A stretch of DNA of 64,000 bases, taken from the NCBI GenBank assembly GCA_016946835.1, contig JACVTC010000012.1, forward strand, positions 1,141,501-1,205,500, read 5' to 3'. The notes beneath the pieces are model-generated. The model had not been told where the DNA came from. It saw only the letters and a list, made by a program, of their open reading frames with translations, and did no database searches. Numbering within the stretch: position 1 is the stretch's first letter; every line of letters starts with the position of its first letter. Source of the DNA: Neocallimastix lanati (nom. inval.) (lineage: Eukaryota > Neocallimastigomycota > Neocallimastigomycetes > Neocallimastigales > Neocallimastigaceae). A program made the position numbers and the translations under genes. Positions 1 through 11,850 of this stretch are shown piece after piece.

Positions 1-394
1 TATAAATACTGAAATACAATAAGAGTACAAATATTTATAATATAAATTGCAAAAAAAAAAAAAAATAAAAATAAAAATAATAATACTAATAATAATAATA
101 AAATAAAAATTTAATAAAAAGAATTATAATATGACTTTTTTTTATACATACAACTAAATTAAAACATCAATTTATTTTATTTTTTTAATTTCTTTATAAA
201 ATAAATAATTCAAATCAATTTTTCATTAGCTACTGATTTTTTATTGATAGAGAGAATTTTTTTTAGTTATCATTAATGTAAAAAGGAATGGAAATATTTT
301 AGTTATTTATATGTAATAATTAACATAAAGAAAATGAAGCGGGGTGAGGGAGTGTTGCATTTCGATATAATTTATGTTTGATGTAATAATAATG

Positions 395-600
395 TCATAG
401 TGTATGTGGTTGTGGCTTGCCGTATCCATCATCTCCAAAATCTTGTGGTTCTGTAATTTCATCACTGAGAGAGCGTCGAACGCCGAAATGGTATGACATA
501 GGAGCCCTTTCTGTGGTCATCCTGATACAACCCAGCGATAAAGTTTGTCTGATATTAGTTATCTGTTGTGGCTGGGATAATAGGATCAAGACTTACAAGG
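395..600 (-). other. Short coding-like island, possible 3'-terminal exon
   Basis: On the minus strand this stretch is far richer in G+C than its surroundings and reads about 64 codons without a stop, ending in TGA at 395-397. The residues look like real protein rather than A/T noise, with a polar, charged C-terminus ending GKPQPHTL. There is no convincing ATG: the open frame begins at a TTG, and an in-frame TAA lies at 593-595. A pyrimidine run ending in AG just upstream and a GTAAGT at about 596-591 suggest splice signals, but no partner exon is visible in the AT-rich DNA beyond. I do not recognise the family. It could be the last exon of a host gene or a relic. Confidence 0.3.
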
Positions 601-647
601 AAAAGTCTAAAAAAAAAAAAAAAAAAAATTTACATAAAGATTAAATT

Positions 648-767
648 ACATAAAGATTGAATTTTATTAATAAACAATAACCAAATTACATAAAGATTGA
701 ATTTTATTAATAAACTATAACCAAATTACATAAAGATTAAATTTTATTAATAAACAATAACCATATA
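648..767. repeat. 40-bp tandem repeat, three copies
   Basis: Three consecutive 40-bp units start at 648, 688 and 728. Each begins ACATAAAGATT and ends AATAACCAAATT or a close variant. The copies differ at only a few positions, so the expansion is recent. Confidence 0.85.
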
Positions 768-1312
768 GTATTTAGTTATCATATTAATTTTTTTTAATTT
801 TTTTTTAATTTTTTTCTACAGTTAACTAAATACCATAGGGTTATTCTTGGTATTAAAAAATGTTAAAATAATCACATTTTATTTTATATTTTTATATTAT
901 TAATATTATATTTTTATATTCTTATATTATCATCAATATTATATTTTTATCTTATATTAATATTTTATTATTATATTTTTATGTTGTGTAACATCTATCT
1001 TTGTGTATTAATTCATAGAATTATCACATGATTAAAGATGTAATTTTTACTATAAAAAATAATTATTTTTATTATCTTAAAAAAATGAGTTCTTAAAATT
1101 AATAAAATTTATGTATTAACTAAATACAAAAATTAAATAAAGTTTATTATAAAAAACACACATACTTTTCTCAAAAAAAAAATTGAGGAAGATTACTGAA
1201 TACTATAGGGTTATTCTTAGTATTAAAAAAAAAAAATTAATCTTTATGTAATTATTATATAAAAGGAACTAAAATTTGTAATTTTTATCTCTGTTATTGT
1301 TATTATTACTAG

Positions 1313-1353
<41 letters not shown>

Positions 1354-1971
1354 TATAAACTATTTTTTTCATATGTATTAACTAATTAATGATATTAGTA
1401 TAATAAATTTATATATCATTTTTTCATAATAATTTAATATATTTAATAATTATTTTTTTTGAAACAATTAATTTTTTAAAATTAATATACTTTATGAAAT
1501 TACAATAGTTAACATCAATTATTTAATTTACGGAAATACAATATATCTAATAATTATAAAAATATTGCATTATTTATTCAATAATATTCAATTATATAAG
1601 TAAATATAATTTGGCTCTGTATTATACGGATATTTATTTTATATTTAAATTGACATTTATTATTAAAACTTTTAATTTGGTAATAACTTTTAATTTGGTA
1701 ATTCTTTATTTTTTTTTTTTTTTTTTTTTTTATTTTATTTTTGTTATTATTTTTCTTTTCTTTAATATTTTTTAATTAAAAAATTTTTTATTAAAAATAA
1801 ATATTTTTTAATTTTATAAACTAAATATTGTCTCAAATTTGTTAATAAACATTATTTATATTAAATAAATTAACTTTAGAACTTTTAGGAATAAATAAAT
1901 TTTAATTGAAATTAAGAAAAAAAAAATATATATATTAAACAGTATTTCACATGTCCATTAAAAGTTATAAA

Positions 1972-2044
<73 letters not shown>

Positions 2045-2229
2045 TTAATATAATAATTATTTTTTAATTCTTATTTTACTATACAATCAAAATAATATAA
2101 ATATTACTCTACTTAAAAATTAAATAGTAAAAGTAATAAAATTTAAATTTTATTACTTTTACTATTTAATTTTAAGTAAATTTAATTATATTTTTTTTTT
2201 TTTTTTAATTATTATTTTAATTGCATAAG
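768..2229. other. AT-rich spacer with ATT microsatellites
   Basis: No gene is seen. It holds two (ATT)n runs at about 1,316-1,353 and 1,974-2,044. A roughly 33-bp motif containing CATAGGGTTATTCTT occurs at about 822-852 and again at 1,198-1,230 as CTATAGGGTTATTCTT. This may be a scrap of a dispersed repeat. Confidence 0.6.
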
Positions 2230-3626
2230 AAATGTCCCAATGAAATATATTAATATGAAAAATATATATCATAAAATTTATAAACAAATTAGTATCCGTC
2301 ATCAAAGTAATGAAATTATCAATAATTTTACAGTCGCAGATCACTTTAGACTCTACACTGATATTAAAGGAATTAAAAACCATGAAATTGATTAAGTTGA
2401 ATAAACGTAATTATGAAGTTCAAAAAAAAACGAATGGAAGTCAAAAAGCTAAAAACCAATACATTAATTTTCAAAGTATTCTAATCAAAATGCTTGTATT
2501 GACTTTTTTTTTTTTTTTTTTAACTAAACCAAGAGATGAATGATACTGGAGTAAATATTTCGGTAGATCTTTTCCATGTCTAACGGTTTTTCTGGACAAT
2601 ATGATAAATCAGCTAATACTATTAATTTTAATGTTTTGATGTTTATTATTAACGATTCAATAGTTAATTCTCTTCCAGTTGGCATTAAGTACAATAAGTT
2701 TATGCTATTCTTGCCCCCCAATAGTATAAATGAAACTATTCATGTTAATATTCATCTATTAAATTACTTTAATCCCAAATTAGTTAACGAACCTAAGTTC
2801 TATGTCATATTAGTGATTACTTTTTGTTTAGCTTTTACAATTTTCATATTTTGGTTATGAATGTTGTAAGAGAGAGAGAGAGAGAGCAAATAATCATTTG
2901 AAGCACCTTCAGTTGAATGAAGTTCCTAATAAATGCTACAGATCATATCATTTTTATAGTTACTTCCACTGTAATTATTATGTTTTTTATTGATATTTTA
3001 GGATTTAATATCTTATTCCATGTTACGTCTATCTTATTATTTTTTAATTTTTTTTTTTACCTTATTTCCATGTTACGTCTATCTTATTATTTTTTAATTT
3101 TTTTTTTTTTTTTACCTTATTCCATGTTACGTCTATCTTAATATTTTTTAATTTTTTTTTTTTTTTTATTTTTGGAATTGCTATTTTGTTATGCTAATGT
3201 TCCCTCTGTTATATATTCAAAAGAGATTCCAATACATTTTTGATTTTTCTTTGTATTCCATGTTGTTTCTACCTAATCCTGCTCTTATTAAAACATACAG
3301 TGAAGGAATAGTCACTTAATGAAGTAGGTGATTACCTCTTTTATATTAATTTTGGTATTTTAATTGTCTGTTTCGTTGTTCTATTCCTTGTTTTTAGTTT
3401 ATCTAAAATGTTTAAATTCCTTGATTAATGTTGATGTTGGTCTTGAATACGAAGCTTTTAATTCAAATAGTTGTATGGAAATTAAATAGGTCTATAAAGA
3501 TATTTGTAATGAATTTATAAGAGTAAAAGAAGATAAGGCCATTTCGATTATTATTATAATGATATAATTAGCTATAAATATGATGACATTGAATTTACAT
3601 CAAAACAAGAAATTGATAATTCTTTA

Positions 3627-3661
<35 letters not shown>

Positions 3662-3862
3662 AAAAAATCCAAAAAAATAGTAAAGTAAATTTTATATGTG
3701 GTCCATGGGTAGTTATCGTATTATTATGAATTCGTTCACTAATATTCTAATATTTCTATTGGTATTAATAAAAATGAATGTCTTTGTATTTTAGGTCCAA
3801 ATGGTTCTGGTAAATCTAGTTTATTGAATGTTGCTTTTGGAGAAATAGTTTTATGATGGTAA
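2230..3862 (+). pseudogene. Decayed ABCA-type ABC transporter
   Basis: A broken full-size ABC transporter can be followed through shifting frames. At about 2,290-2,390 a segment containing NNFTVADHFRLYTDIKGI matches the region after the Q-loop of a first nucleotide-binding domain. At 2,576-2,860 a segment with FNVLMFIINDSIVNSLP resembles the extracellular loop of ABCA proteins that precedes their second transmembrane block. Hydrophobic segments follow to about 3,300. At about 3,763-3,855 the second ATPase starts with ECLCILGPNGSGKSSLLN, a perfect Walker A, and stops soon after. The order NBD1-TMD2-NBD2 fits the ABCA layout. The first transmembrane half, Walker A of NBD1, and both signature and Walker B motifs are absent. 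In-frame stops, poly-T expansions and a tandem repeat (3,011-3,172) interrupt it. The subfamily is inferred. Confidence 0.7.
3011..3172. repeat. Tandem repeat, three units of about 50-60 bp
   Basis: Three units share CCATGTTACGTCTATCTTA followed by ATTTTTTAA and a poly-T of increasing length. They lie inside the decayed ABC transporter and expand one of its hydrophobic segments. Confidence 0.8.
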
Positions 3863-4470
3863 ATAATGAAATAAATATATAAAAACTATATATAAAAATA
3901 AAAATAATATTCAAACTTACATATTAATATAATATTCATTTATTAAATAATTTATTTATTATATAAACATAAAAAAATAAAATAAAATAAAATAAAAATA
4001 AATAAAAAAAAAAAAAAAAAAAAAAAAAATACTAAAAATTAATCCATTAATGAAACATAATAAATAAAAATAAATAAATAAAAATTAGAATAAATAAATT
4101 ATATATATACATATATATTAATGGAAAATTGAAAAGTATAAATATCTAAATTTTATTTATTAAATTTTATCATGTTTTAAAAACATTTTAAGTTCAAAAA
4201 AAAAAAAAATAAAATAAAATAAAATTCATATAAATATTATTATCTATAATAATTAATATTGCTTTATAATAATTTTAAAGAAATAATTATCTAAAATATT
4301 ATATATATTATTTATTCCTTATTTAATGAGAATTATCTATAGAGAATAGTAAATAAACTAATAAATTATAAATAATAATTAATAAATAAATAATAAATAA
4401 TAAATAATAAATAATTATTTATTAAATAATTAAATAATTAAATATTAAATATTAAATATTAAATTCTCTC
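3863..4470. other. AT-rich spacer
   Basis: No gene is seen. The stretch is A/T homopolymers, AATAAATA-type simple sequence and TTAAATA repeats near 4,430-4,465. Confidence 0.6.
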
Positions 4471-4745
4471 TAAATAAGACCAATATGAAAGACATTCCTT
4501 ATACGACGACAGGTTTCTTCACAGTAATCTCTTGAACCATCATCGAGAGAGGAATGACTACTCTAATCCTCTCACAGATAAAGTGCTCTTTTCACTTGCA
4601 ATTATAAAGCCTAGCCACAGGAATACCAAATACCAACTTTATTTATATGAAAAATATCCCAAAAGAATGGAAAATCGCTCCATAAAAACTCAGGAGATCA
4701 GAAGAAAAACTGAAAAAGACACGATAATTATAGCTATTGGATAGT
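4471..4745. other. Coding-like island of unknown strand
   Basis: This island has clearly higher G+C than its flanks. On the plus strand a 70-codon ORF runs 4,532-4,744. On the minus strand another reading, including DDGSRDYCEETCRRIRN, ends in a stop near 4,471. Neither resembles a family I know and splice sites cannot be assigned. It may be an exon or a relic. Confidence 0.25.
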
Positions 4746-4834
4746 TAAATCAAAAATTTTATAATGTATTTAATTTTTTTTAAATAAAAAAAAATTAATA
4801 AATGTATTGAAATAAACTGAAATATAATTATATT

Positions 4835-5185
4835 ATTTTTCATATATTAGTTATATACTGTATAATAGGAATTATTTCCGCTATTGAATAAATTTTTTTT
4901 TATATATTATTGATAATTGTAATTTTTAAAACTTTTAAAAGGAAAAAAAAAAAAGAAAAAAAAACTATTATAAATTTTAATTATATTATGTTTCATATAT
5001 TAGTTATATATTTAAATCATTTTGTATATATATTTTTATATTAATATCTATATAACTATATTGTAAATGTAGGAATTAGTTCCGCTATTGTATGAATTCA
5101 TTTAATGTATATTAATAATTGTAATTTTTTAAATCTTTAAAAGGAAAAAAAAAAAAAAAAATTAAAGACTATTATAAATTATAAC
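4835..5185. repeat. Direct repeat, two copies about 205 bp apart
   Basis: A block starting TTTCATATATTAGTTATATA, and including TAGGAATTATTTCCGCTATTG and an A-tract followed by ACTATTATAAATT, occurs at about 4,838-4,977 and again at about 4,990-5,183. The second copy reads TAGGAATTAGTTCCGC. The duplication is imperfect and AT-rich, with no coding content. Confidence 0.65.
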
Positions 5186-5966
5186 TCTAAATTAAAAATC
5201 TATTAATTATATATTCTTTTAGATATATTAAATTTATGAATTTTTTTATTGATTTTTTTTTTTTTTTTAAAAAATACAAATTATTAATTATTAAATGTTG
5301 TAAAGTGAATTTAAATTATCACTTTTTTTTTTATTTATTAATTAATTAATTAACTTCATACTTTTAATTAAGCTAAAATTTAATATTTAAATATAAAATA
5401 ATTAAACTTATTTAATTATTGTAAATGTAATATATAAATTTGTAATATGCTAATATTTAATGTACATCATGCATGCGCCACTAATATTATACATAACAAA
5501 TATATAAATTAATAATAATGATATATTGTTACATAATAAATATTTATATATAGAATTAATAATAAAAACATTATTTAATATTTCAAACTTTATTTCCAAC
5601 ATTAAATAACCAAATAAAAGTATAATTATATATATAGAAAAGCAGAATTTATTTTTTTTATTTATTTATTATAAATCATAAAGATTATTGATTATTGATT
5701 ATATTGATTATATTGATTATTTATTACTATATACTGTATAATTAAGATATTAAAAATAATTATTATAAACTTTATTATTAATATATTACATTACATTAGT
5801 TATAAATTTAATTTAAATAACTAATAATTAAATAGTGGAAAAATTAGCCTATTATAAACAATAAAAAATAAAATAAATATAATTTTATATATATATTTAT
5901 AAAAATATAATGTAAAAATAATATATAATATAAATGAAAATTTAAAATGTTTAAATATCAAAAAAA
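5186..5966. other. AT-rich upstream region of the reductase
   Basis: No gene or recognised site is seen apart from the possible promoter listed next. One short segment with slightly mixed composition (GTACATCATGCATGCGCCAC, 5,461-5,480) stands out but is unassigned. Confidence 0.5.
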
Positions 5967-5976
5967 TATAAAAAGG
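5967..5976 (+). promoter_or_regulatory. Possible TATA box of the reductase gene
   Basis: TATAAAAAGG lies about 73 bp before the ATG at 6,049. It is the most TATA-box-like element near the gene, but such strings are frequent by chance at this composition. Confidence 0.3.
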
Positions 5977-6048
5977 AAATAAATGTTAATGAAATTTTTA
6001 ATTATAATTAAAAAAAAAAAAATAAAAATAAAAATAAAATAAAACAAA

Positions 6049-6891
6049 ATGGCTACAGTTGCTATGAATAACGGTGTTAAAATTCCATTCGTTGGTATTG
6101 GAACTTATTTAATTGAACCAAAGGATGCTGAGGTAAGTGTTAGAGAAGCTTTGAAAATGGGTTATCGTCTTATTGATACTGCTAATGTATATAGGAATGA
6201 AAGAGCTGTTGGTCGTGGTATTAAAGCATCTGGTGTTAAGAGAGAAGAAATTTTCCTTTCCACTAAGTTATGGCCATCGGAATATGAAAATCCAAATGCA
6301 ATTAAAGAAACTTTAGAAAGATTAGGTTTAGATTACATTGACCTTTTATTCCTTCACCAACCATCTGGTAATTATATAGCTGGATACAAACAACTAGAAA
6401 AGGCTTACAAAGAAGGAATTATTAAGTCTATTGGTATTTCAAATTTTGAAGGAAAATATATTGAAGAAATTTTAGAAAAATGTGAAATTAAGCCACAAGT
6501 TATTCAAGTTGAATGTCATCCATACTATGTTCAAGAAGAATTAAGAAAGGTGATTGATCCAGAAAATATTAAATTAATGAGTTGGTTCCCATTAGGTCAA
6601 GGGGATAAAAATTTAATAAATGAACCAGTTTTCAAGGAATTAGGTGAAAAGTACCACAAAACTTCAGCTCAAATTATTCTTAAATGGCACACTCAAATGG
6701 GATTCCTTGTTATTCCAGGTAGTAAAAATGTGGATCATATTAGAGATAATTTCAATTTATTTGATTTTGAATTAACTCCAGAAGATATGGAAAAAATTGC
6801 TAAAATTAATAAGCATAAGAGATACTTTACTAGAACTGAAGAATTATTAAAACAGTTTGCTGAATTTAAACCAACTTATGAAACTGCTTAA
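6049..6891 (+). CDS. Aldo/keto reductase
   Basis: Intact, intronless 280-residue NAD(P)H-dependent aldo/keto reductase, a cytosolic TIM-barrel enzyme that reduces aldehydes and ketones. The catalytic tetrad is visible: Asp43 and Tyr48 in DTANVY, Lys73 in STKLW, and His103 in FLHQP. Cofactor-side motifs follow: ISNF at 130-133, QVECHP at 153-158, and IPGSKN at 222-227 where many relatives have IPKS. Length is normal for the family. An upstream ATG at 5,983 is in frame but stopped at 6,040-6,042, so the AAACAAAATGG start is preferred. The C-terminal HKRYFTRTEELL and the IPGSKNVDHIRDN segment resemble enzymes of anaerobic Firmicutes more than typical fungal AKRs, from memory. With the lack of introns, this suggests ancient acquisition from gut bacteria. 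That origin and the substrate are inference. Confidence 0.95.
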   Translation: MATVAMNNGVKIPFVGIGTYLIEPKDAEVSVREALKMGYRLIDTANVYRNERAVGRGIKASGVKREEIFLSTKLWPSEYENPNAIKETLERLGLDYIDLLFLHQPSGNYIAGYKQLEKAYKEGIIKSIGISNFEGKYIEEILEKCEIKPQVIQVECHPYYVQEELRKVIDPENIKLMSWFPLGQGDKNLINEPVFKELGEKYHKTSAQIILKWHTQMGFLVIPGSKNVDHIRDNFNLFDFELTPEDMEKIAKINKHKRYFTRTEELLKQFAEFKPTYETA

Positions 6892-7130
6892 TTCGAAAAG
6901 AAGATTTAAAAATAAAATGAAATAAAATAAAAAAAAAAAAAATAAAAATAAAATAATAAAAAAATTAAATTTTTTAAAAAGTAAAATGAATGAAAATAAA
7001 TAGTTAATAAATAAATTATATTAAAATGTAAGAATATTTTATAATATTTTAAAGATATATATAAATTTATATATAGATTTTTTTAATAATACGTATATAA
7101 ATAATATGGGAAAAATAATTAAAATAGTTG

Positions 7131-7163
<33 letters not shown>

Positions 7164-7659
7164 CTGAAAATAATAAACAAATAAATTTTAAAATGTTTTT
7201 TTTTTATTTCTATTTATATTATTATGGTGTTAATATTTTTTATTAAATATTATATATTTTTTTTAATTTATAAAAGTAAAAAAAAAATTTGAAAATGTAT
7301 TTAAAATTTTTTATAAGGATGTTTTAATTAAATATTAATATAAAAAATCTAATTGATTATAAATATTGTTGTTATTGGGATTATAATAAATTTAAATTAA
7401 TAAAAAAAAGTATCAATAATTTGTACTACTCATAAATATCATTTATTGAAGAAAGAAAAAGTTTTTGTAATTATCTATTAAAAGAGAACTGCTTGGTTGT
7501 AATAATAATTATTTAATAATAATTCATAAGTAATTAAATAATATTATTAATAACATTTTCAATTTAATTGCCAGTCAATCATAATATAAATTTAACGATA
7601 TTAATAATTGCAATAAAATCATTATTTATATTAAAATAAGATTTGTATAATAATTATTT
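6892..7659. other. AT-rich 3' flank of the reductase
   Basis: No gene is seen. Several AATAAA-like strings and A-runs occur just after the stop codon and could serve polyadenylation, but no single site can be chosen. Confidence 0.5.
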
Positions 7660-7752
7660 ATTTTAAGAAATTAAATGGTATAAAAAAAAAAAAAAAAGTG
7701 AAATAAAAAAAAAAGCTTTATTGGGAAAGAGATGTCTTCAAACCTTCAAAAG

Positions 7753-7796
<44 letters not shown>

Positions 7797-8100
7797 TCGA
7801 CGTCGAATTGATTAAGGAATTGGATTTTCACCTCATGGTGAAAGAACTGATACAGATTCGTTAGATAATACTAATACTGAAATTATTACTCGCAATAATG
7901 GACGTAGTGTTATCATTGAGGAATGGGAAAAATTAGAGGCTATTACTTCAAACGCACTTTTATAATTTTAATAATATATAATATTTTATTTCATGTATTT
8001 TATTTGTTATTTTTTTTTTTTTTCATTTAATTCATGTAATTTTATTATTATTATAAACTAAATAAAGTTATTCTCTAAATCTAAAAAAAAAAAAAAAAAT
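7660..8100 (+). mobile_element. LINE 3' end with internal deletion
   Basis: Plus-strand copy of the same LINE family found on the minus strand at 15.3-21.3 kb. The first part (about 7,660-7,754, with TTTATTGGGAAAGAGATG) matches LINE B near 16,185-16,270. An A-run at about 7,755-7,793 then replaces roughly 600 bp. The match resumes with GTCGACGTCGAATTGAT and carries the last ~50 codons of the C-terminal ORF to a TAA at about 7,963-7,965. The 3' UTR follows almost base for base, and a poly(A) tail ends near 8,099. A clear target-site duplication was not found. It is dead on arrival by length alone. Confidence 0.88.
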
Positions 8101-9035
8101 TCTAAAAAGGTATATATATACATTTTTCTGTTAGTAATTATATTCTATTATTTTATGAGTAATGTTATAACCATGAGTAATAGTTACTGACTATTGAGAA
8201 TCATCCATGAGTAATATTACAGATTATAGAATCAGATTGCGGAATATTATCCATTTATTATTATTGATAAATTATAAAAATTATTATTTATAAGTACAAA
8301 ATGTATACAAATCATTAAATATATACGTTAAACAAATTAAAATTATATTTTTATATTACAATATAATATATTACAATATAATATAATATATTAAAATATA
8401 TTTCTAAAATATGATTATTATTAAAAAAAAACTTTATTATTCTAAAAAAAATATGAAATTTATTAAATATTCAAAAAAAAAAAAAAAAAAAAAAAAATAA
8501 GAAAAAGTAAACTTTTATGTTAGAGAGAAAAGTTAACAAAAAGACTAATTAATTAATAAATAAATAAAATTTATATATATATATATATATATATATACTG
8601 TTTTAATAAAATATACTTTAAAACTATTTTTATTGTGTTTTTTAATGTATTAACAAAAATAAAATAAAATAAATAAAAGTCTAAAATATTCTTTTTGTAT
8701 TTTCGTTATTATTTGATTTTTTTTTTTTTTTTTTATTTTTGTGTGTGTTATTTATTAGAAAATAATAATTAATTAATTAAATATTATTTATTTATTTTTA
8801 TTCTATAAAAAAGTTGTAAAATAATTTTTTTTTTCTTTTTATAAAAAAGAAAAAAAGAATTAAAGGCAACTTTAACGTAGTGAATAGGTCAAATGGTAAT
8901 AATAATGAGTTATCACTTAATAAATTGTTTTTAATAATTTTAAATTTTATGATAACAGATTTATTGAATGATTATCTATTAAATATAAAAATCAAATAGT
9001 TTTTTTCTACCCTCTGAAAAACAATTTTAATATTA
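8101..9035. other. AT-rich spacer
   Basis: No gene is seen. It includes a (TA)n run at about 8,571-8,598, short tandem ATAATATATTACAAT units near 8,355-8,395 and several A/T homopolymers. Confidence 0.55.
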
Positions 9036-9400
9036 ATTAAATAATTGAATAATAAATAATAAATAATAAATAATAAATAATAAATAATAAATAATAAATA
9101 ATAAATAATAAATAATAATGGAATAATAAATAATAAATAATAAATAATAAATAATAAATAAATAATAAATAATTGAATAATAAATAATAAATAATAAATA
9201 ATAAATAATAAATAATAAATAATAAATAATTAAATAATAAATAATAAATAATAAATAATTAAATAATAAATAATAAATAAATAAATTAATAATAAATAAA
9301 TAATAAATAAATAAATAATAAATAATAAATAAATAAATTAATAATAAATAAATAATAAATAAATAAATGATAAATAAATAAATAAATAAATAAATAAATA
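9036..9400. repeat. AATAATAAAT simple-sequence array
   Basis: About 365 bp composed almost entirely of AATAATAAAT/AAATAAAT units, with rare interruptions (GGAATAATAA, ATTGAATAA). The same kind of array occurs at 24.24-24.79 kb. Confidence 0.9.
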
Positions 9401-10329
9401 TGTGAATATTTATAAATTTTTATTAATATTTAGTTGGAAATATTTAAAAATAAATTTTTTTTGGACCTCTTTGACTTCTGAGAAACATTAATAATAAATA
9501 AATAATAAATATATAAATTATATATAAATTTTTTATTTTATTATATTAGATAAATCTCTTAACTTGGAAATTATATTATTAATTTTTATTATTAATTAAA
9601 AACACAGAATTAGTTATTAGTAATAGTTTTACATTATTTTAAATAAGTTTTATAAGTTTTATATATTTTATTATTATATATTTTATTCAATTATTTCTAA
9701 AAGATTCTAAGGAATTCTTTATCATGCTTAAAGATTTCCGAAAGTGAATTTTTAATTAGTTTTAATATTTTATTTTATTTTATTTTATATTTGATTATTA
9801 AATTAGTTTTAATATTTTATTTTATTTTATTTTATATTTGATTATTAAATTAGTTTTATTATTAAATTGGTTTATGAATAATTATATAGTTATTTTATTA
9901 AAAGATTCTTATCAATATTATTTTATTATTATATTTTATATAGTTTATATACATGTATGAATATATTAAGATTAGAATGTATTAATTAATTATATTGTTA
10001 ATTATTATTTTAGTTTAGTAGAAAAAGGATTTGAAATTCCATATTTTGAATTCTTTGTAAGATTATTAATTTAATTTAATGTGTTAACTATTATTTTTTT
10101 TTTATAGTATTTATAATAAACTTCATTTATTATTATTTAGTTGAAATTACATGAAAAATTTTTTTTTTTTTTAATTAAATATTAATTATTAGTTAACAAT
10201 ATTAAAAAAAAAATAAATTAAAAAAAATAAAATTATATTATAAATAATTTATTATAATTATATTGATAATATATAATATTTTAAATTAAATAAAAGAAAT
10301 TAATTTTTTATTTATTTTCATTTATGGCT
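9401..10329. other. AT-rich spacer with a 48-bp duplication
   Basis: No gene is seen. A unit containing TTAGTTTTAATATTTTATTT and ending GATTATTAAA is tandemly duplicated at about 9,756-9,855. Confidence 0.6.
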
Positions 10330-11043
10330 GAAGAGGTTATCTATAGTGTTATCCTGCAGTTCCAATGTCTATCCTGATTTTTATGGTGTTTTCTTTATTC
10401 AACACATCAACCTTGATGATGTCAAAATTTCTATTGGTTTTCTCCTTTCTTCTTATGGATTGGACGAATGCCTACATAAAGTTCAAGAGGTTTTTGTTCC
10501 TCATTGATTTTTTTTTTTTTTTTTCATTAAAGGTTCTGAGCTTATACTAAGAAAGCTAAGAAAGGGCTTTTATGTAAGTCAAATAAAAGAAAAACAGTTG
10601 AGTTTCTTCTTGGAGGACTGTACCTGTAGTGTAAGTAACGACATCATCCATCTAATAAAGCCTTTGAATCTTGATTGAAGGATGTATTCTGATGTTGGTA
10701 TGATATTAGAATCTTTCAAACCTTGCATTTCCACTTCATCATAAGTGGTGATGTAAATGATTATTCTTGATTCTTTCTGAATCATCAGCAATACTTGAAT
10801 TTGAATTCAGAGTTTCAGCAATGTAATTTTCTGTACTTCAGCATTTTGTTGGGGCTTTTGTTTTGAATAAAAGCAGAAGATAATAAATCCTTATGATAGC
10901 ATTGATTGTCCCAAACAGGATTTCATAAGCGTTCAATGCAAGATTTGAAGCTATTCCATTTATCTTGGTTTTTTAAAAACACCAATGACACCCTGAATAT
11001 TCAGGTTTCTTGTTTAAACTGATGGGATTCTGCCATTGTAGAG

Positions 11044-11082
<39 letters not shown>

Positions 11083-11720
11083 GTTTCATTTTTACACACA
11101 CAGTTCTGATTCAAGTAGATATACTTTCAGTTGCGGCTTCAATCTGTAATTTCAGCCTGCTATGAATGTGATGTATATGTTAATAATATGCATTATCACA
11201 TTGTTAGTGGTTCTGACTGTCTCGTGCTTCCAATTGGAGATATTCATAAAATTGTCTGTTGGTCAGGCTAATTTCCTGGTTTTCTTCATCATCATCTTAT
11301 ATTAAAGTGTGAGAGTTGCATTTCTGGCAGTGAGCATTCGAAATCGATCAATTCCAAGATGTAATCAATCCTCAGATACGACAGATTTATATTCTCCGTA
11401 TTGAAGAAATACTTAATACGTTGTTAAACAGTCGGTATCGGTGAATAGACGGAATCGAACTGATACAAAAAAAAAATGATATTTAATTATTGATTCTCTT
11501 AATATCATCAATGACTGATACAAGTGCATCGGAAATAGATATTTGATGCCATTAATTTCAAAGAATTCAAATTTAATTAAAACAATAAAAAAAAATCGCC
11601 CAAGCGGTATATAAATCTTTCCCAATTTGATTGTCAAATCTATGATGAATACGATGATGAGCATTGTAATTTGATCAAGAATATCCGGTAATGCAAAGCA
11701 GATTATTTGAAGCAGGTGTA
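10330..11720 (-). pseudogene. Decayed coding region, family unrecognised
   Basis: About 1.4 kb with distinctly higher G+C than the flanks but no long ORF. On the minus strand several protein-like pieces can be read in alternating frames. They include NQEISLTNRQFYEYLQLEAR (about 11,215-11,275), KPEYSGCHWCF (about 10,980-11,015) followed by NGIASNLALNAYEILFG, and ITTYDEVEMQGLKDSN (about 10,705-10,760). Alternative plus-strand readings also exist, for example YPDFYGVFFIQHINLDD near 10,370-10,420, so the strand is not certain. A (CAT)n run at about 11,046-11,081 encodes poly-Asp, poly-Met or poly-His depending on frame. I cannot name the family. It may be a host gene relic or transposon debris. 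Confidence 0.45.
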
Positions 11721-11800
11721 TCCTGTTTCCATCACCATCATATTTAAATTATGTAAAAAGCTTAAATATCAAGAAAGGTGAAATCTGATAATAGTTACTA

Positions 11801-11850
<50 letters not shown>

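Noticed and set aside
8571-8598. (TA)n run as a possible origin or centromere signal
   Set aside because: Such runs are common throughout this AT-rich window and nothing else supports the idea.
11413-11664. 83-codon minus-strand ORF in the decayed region
   Set aside because: It is Phe/Ile-rich and poorly protein-like compared with the other frames nearby, so it is not annotated as a gene.
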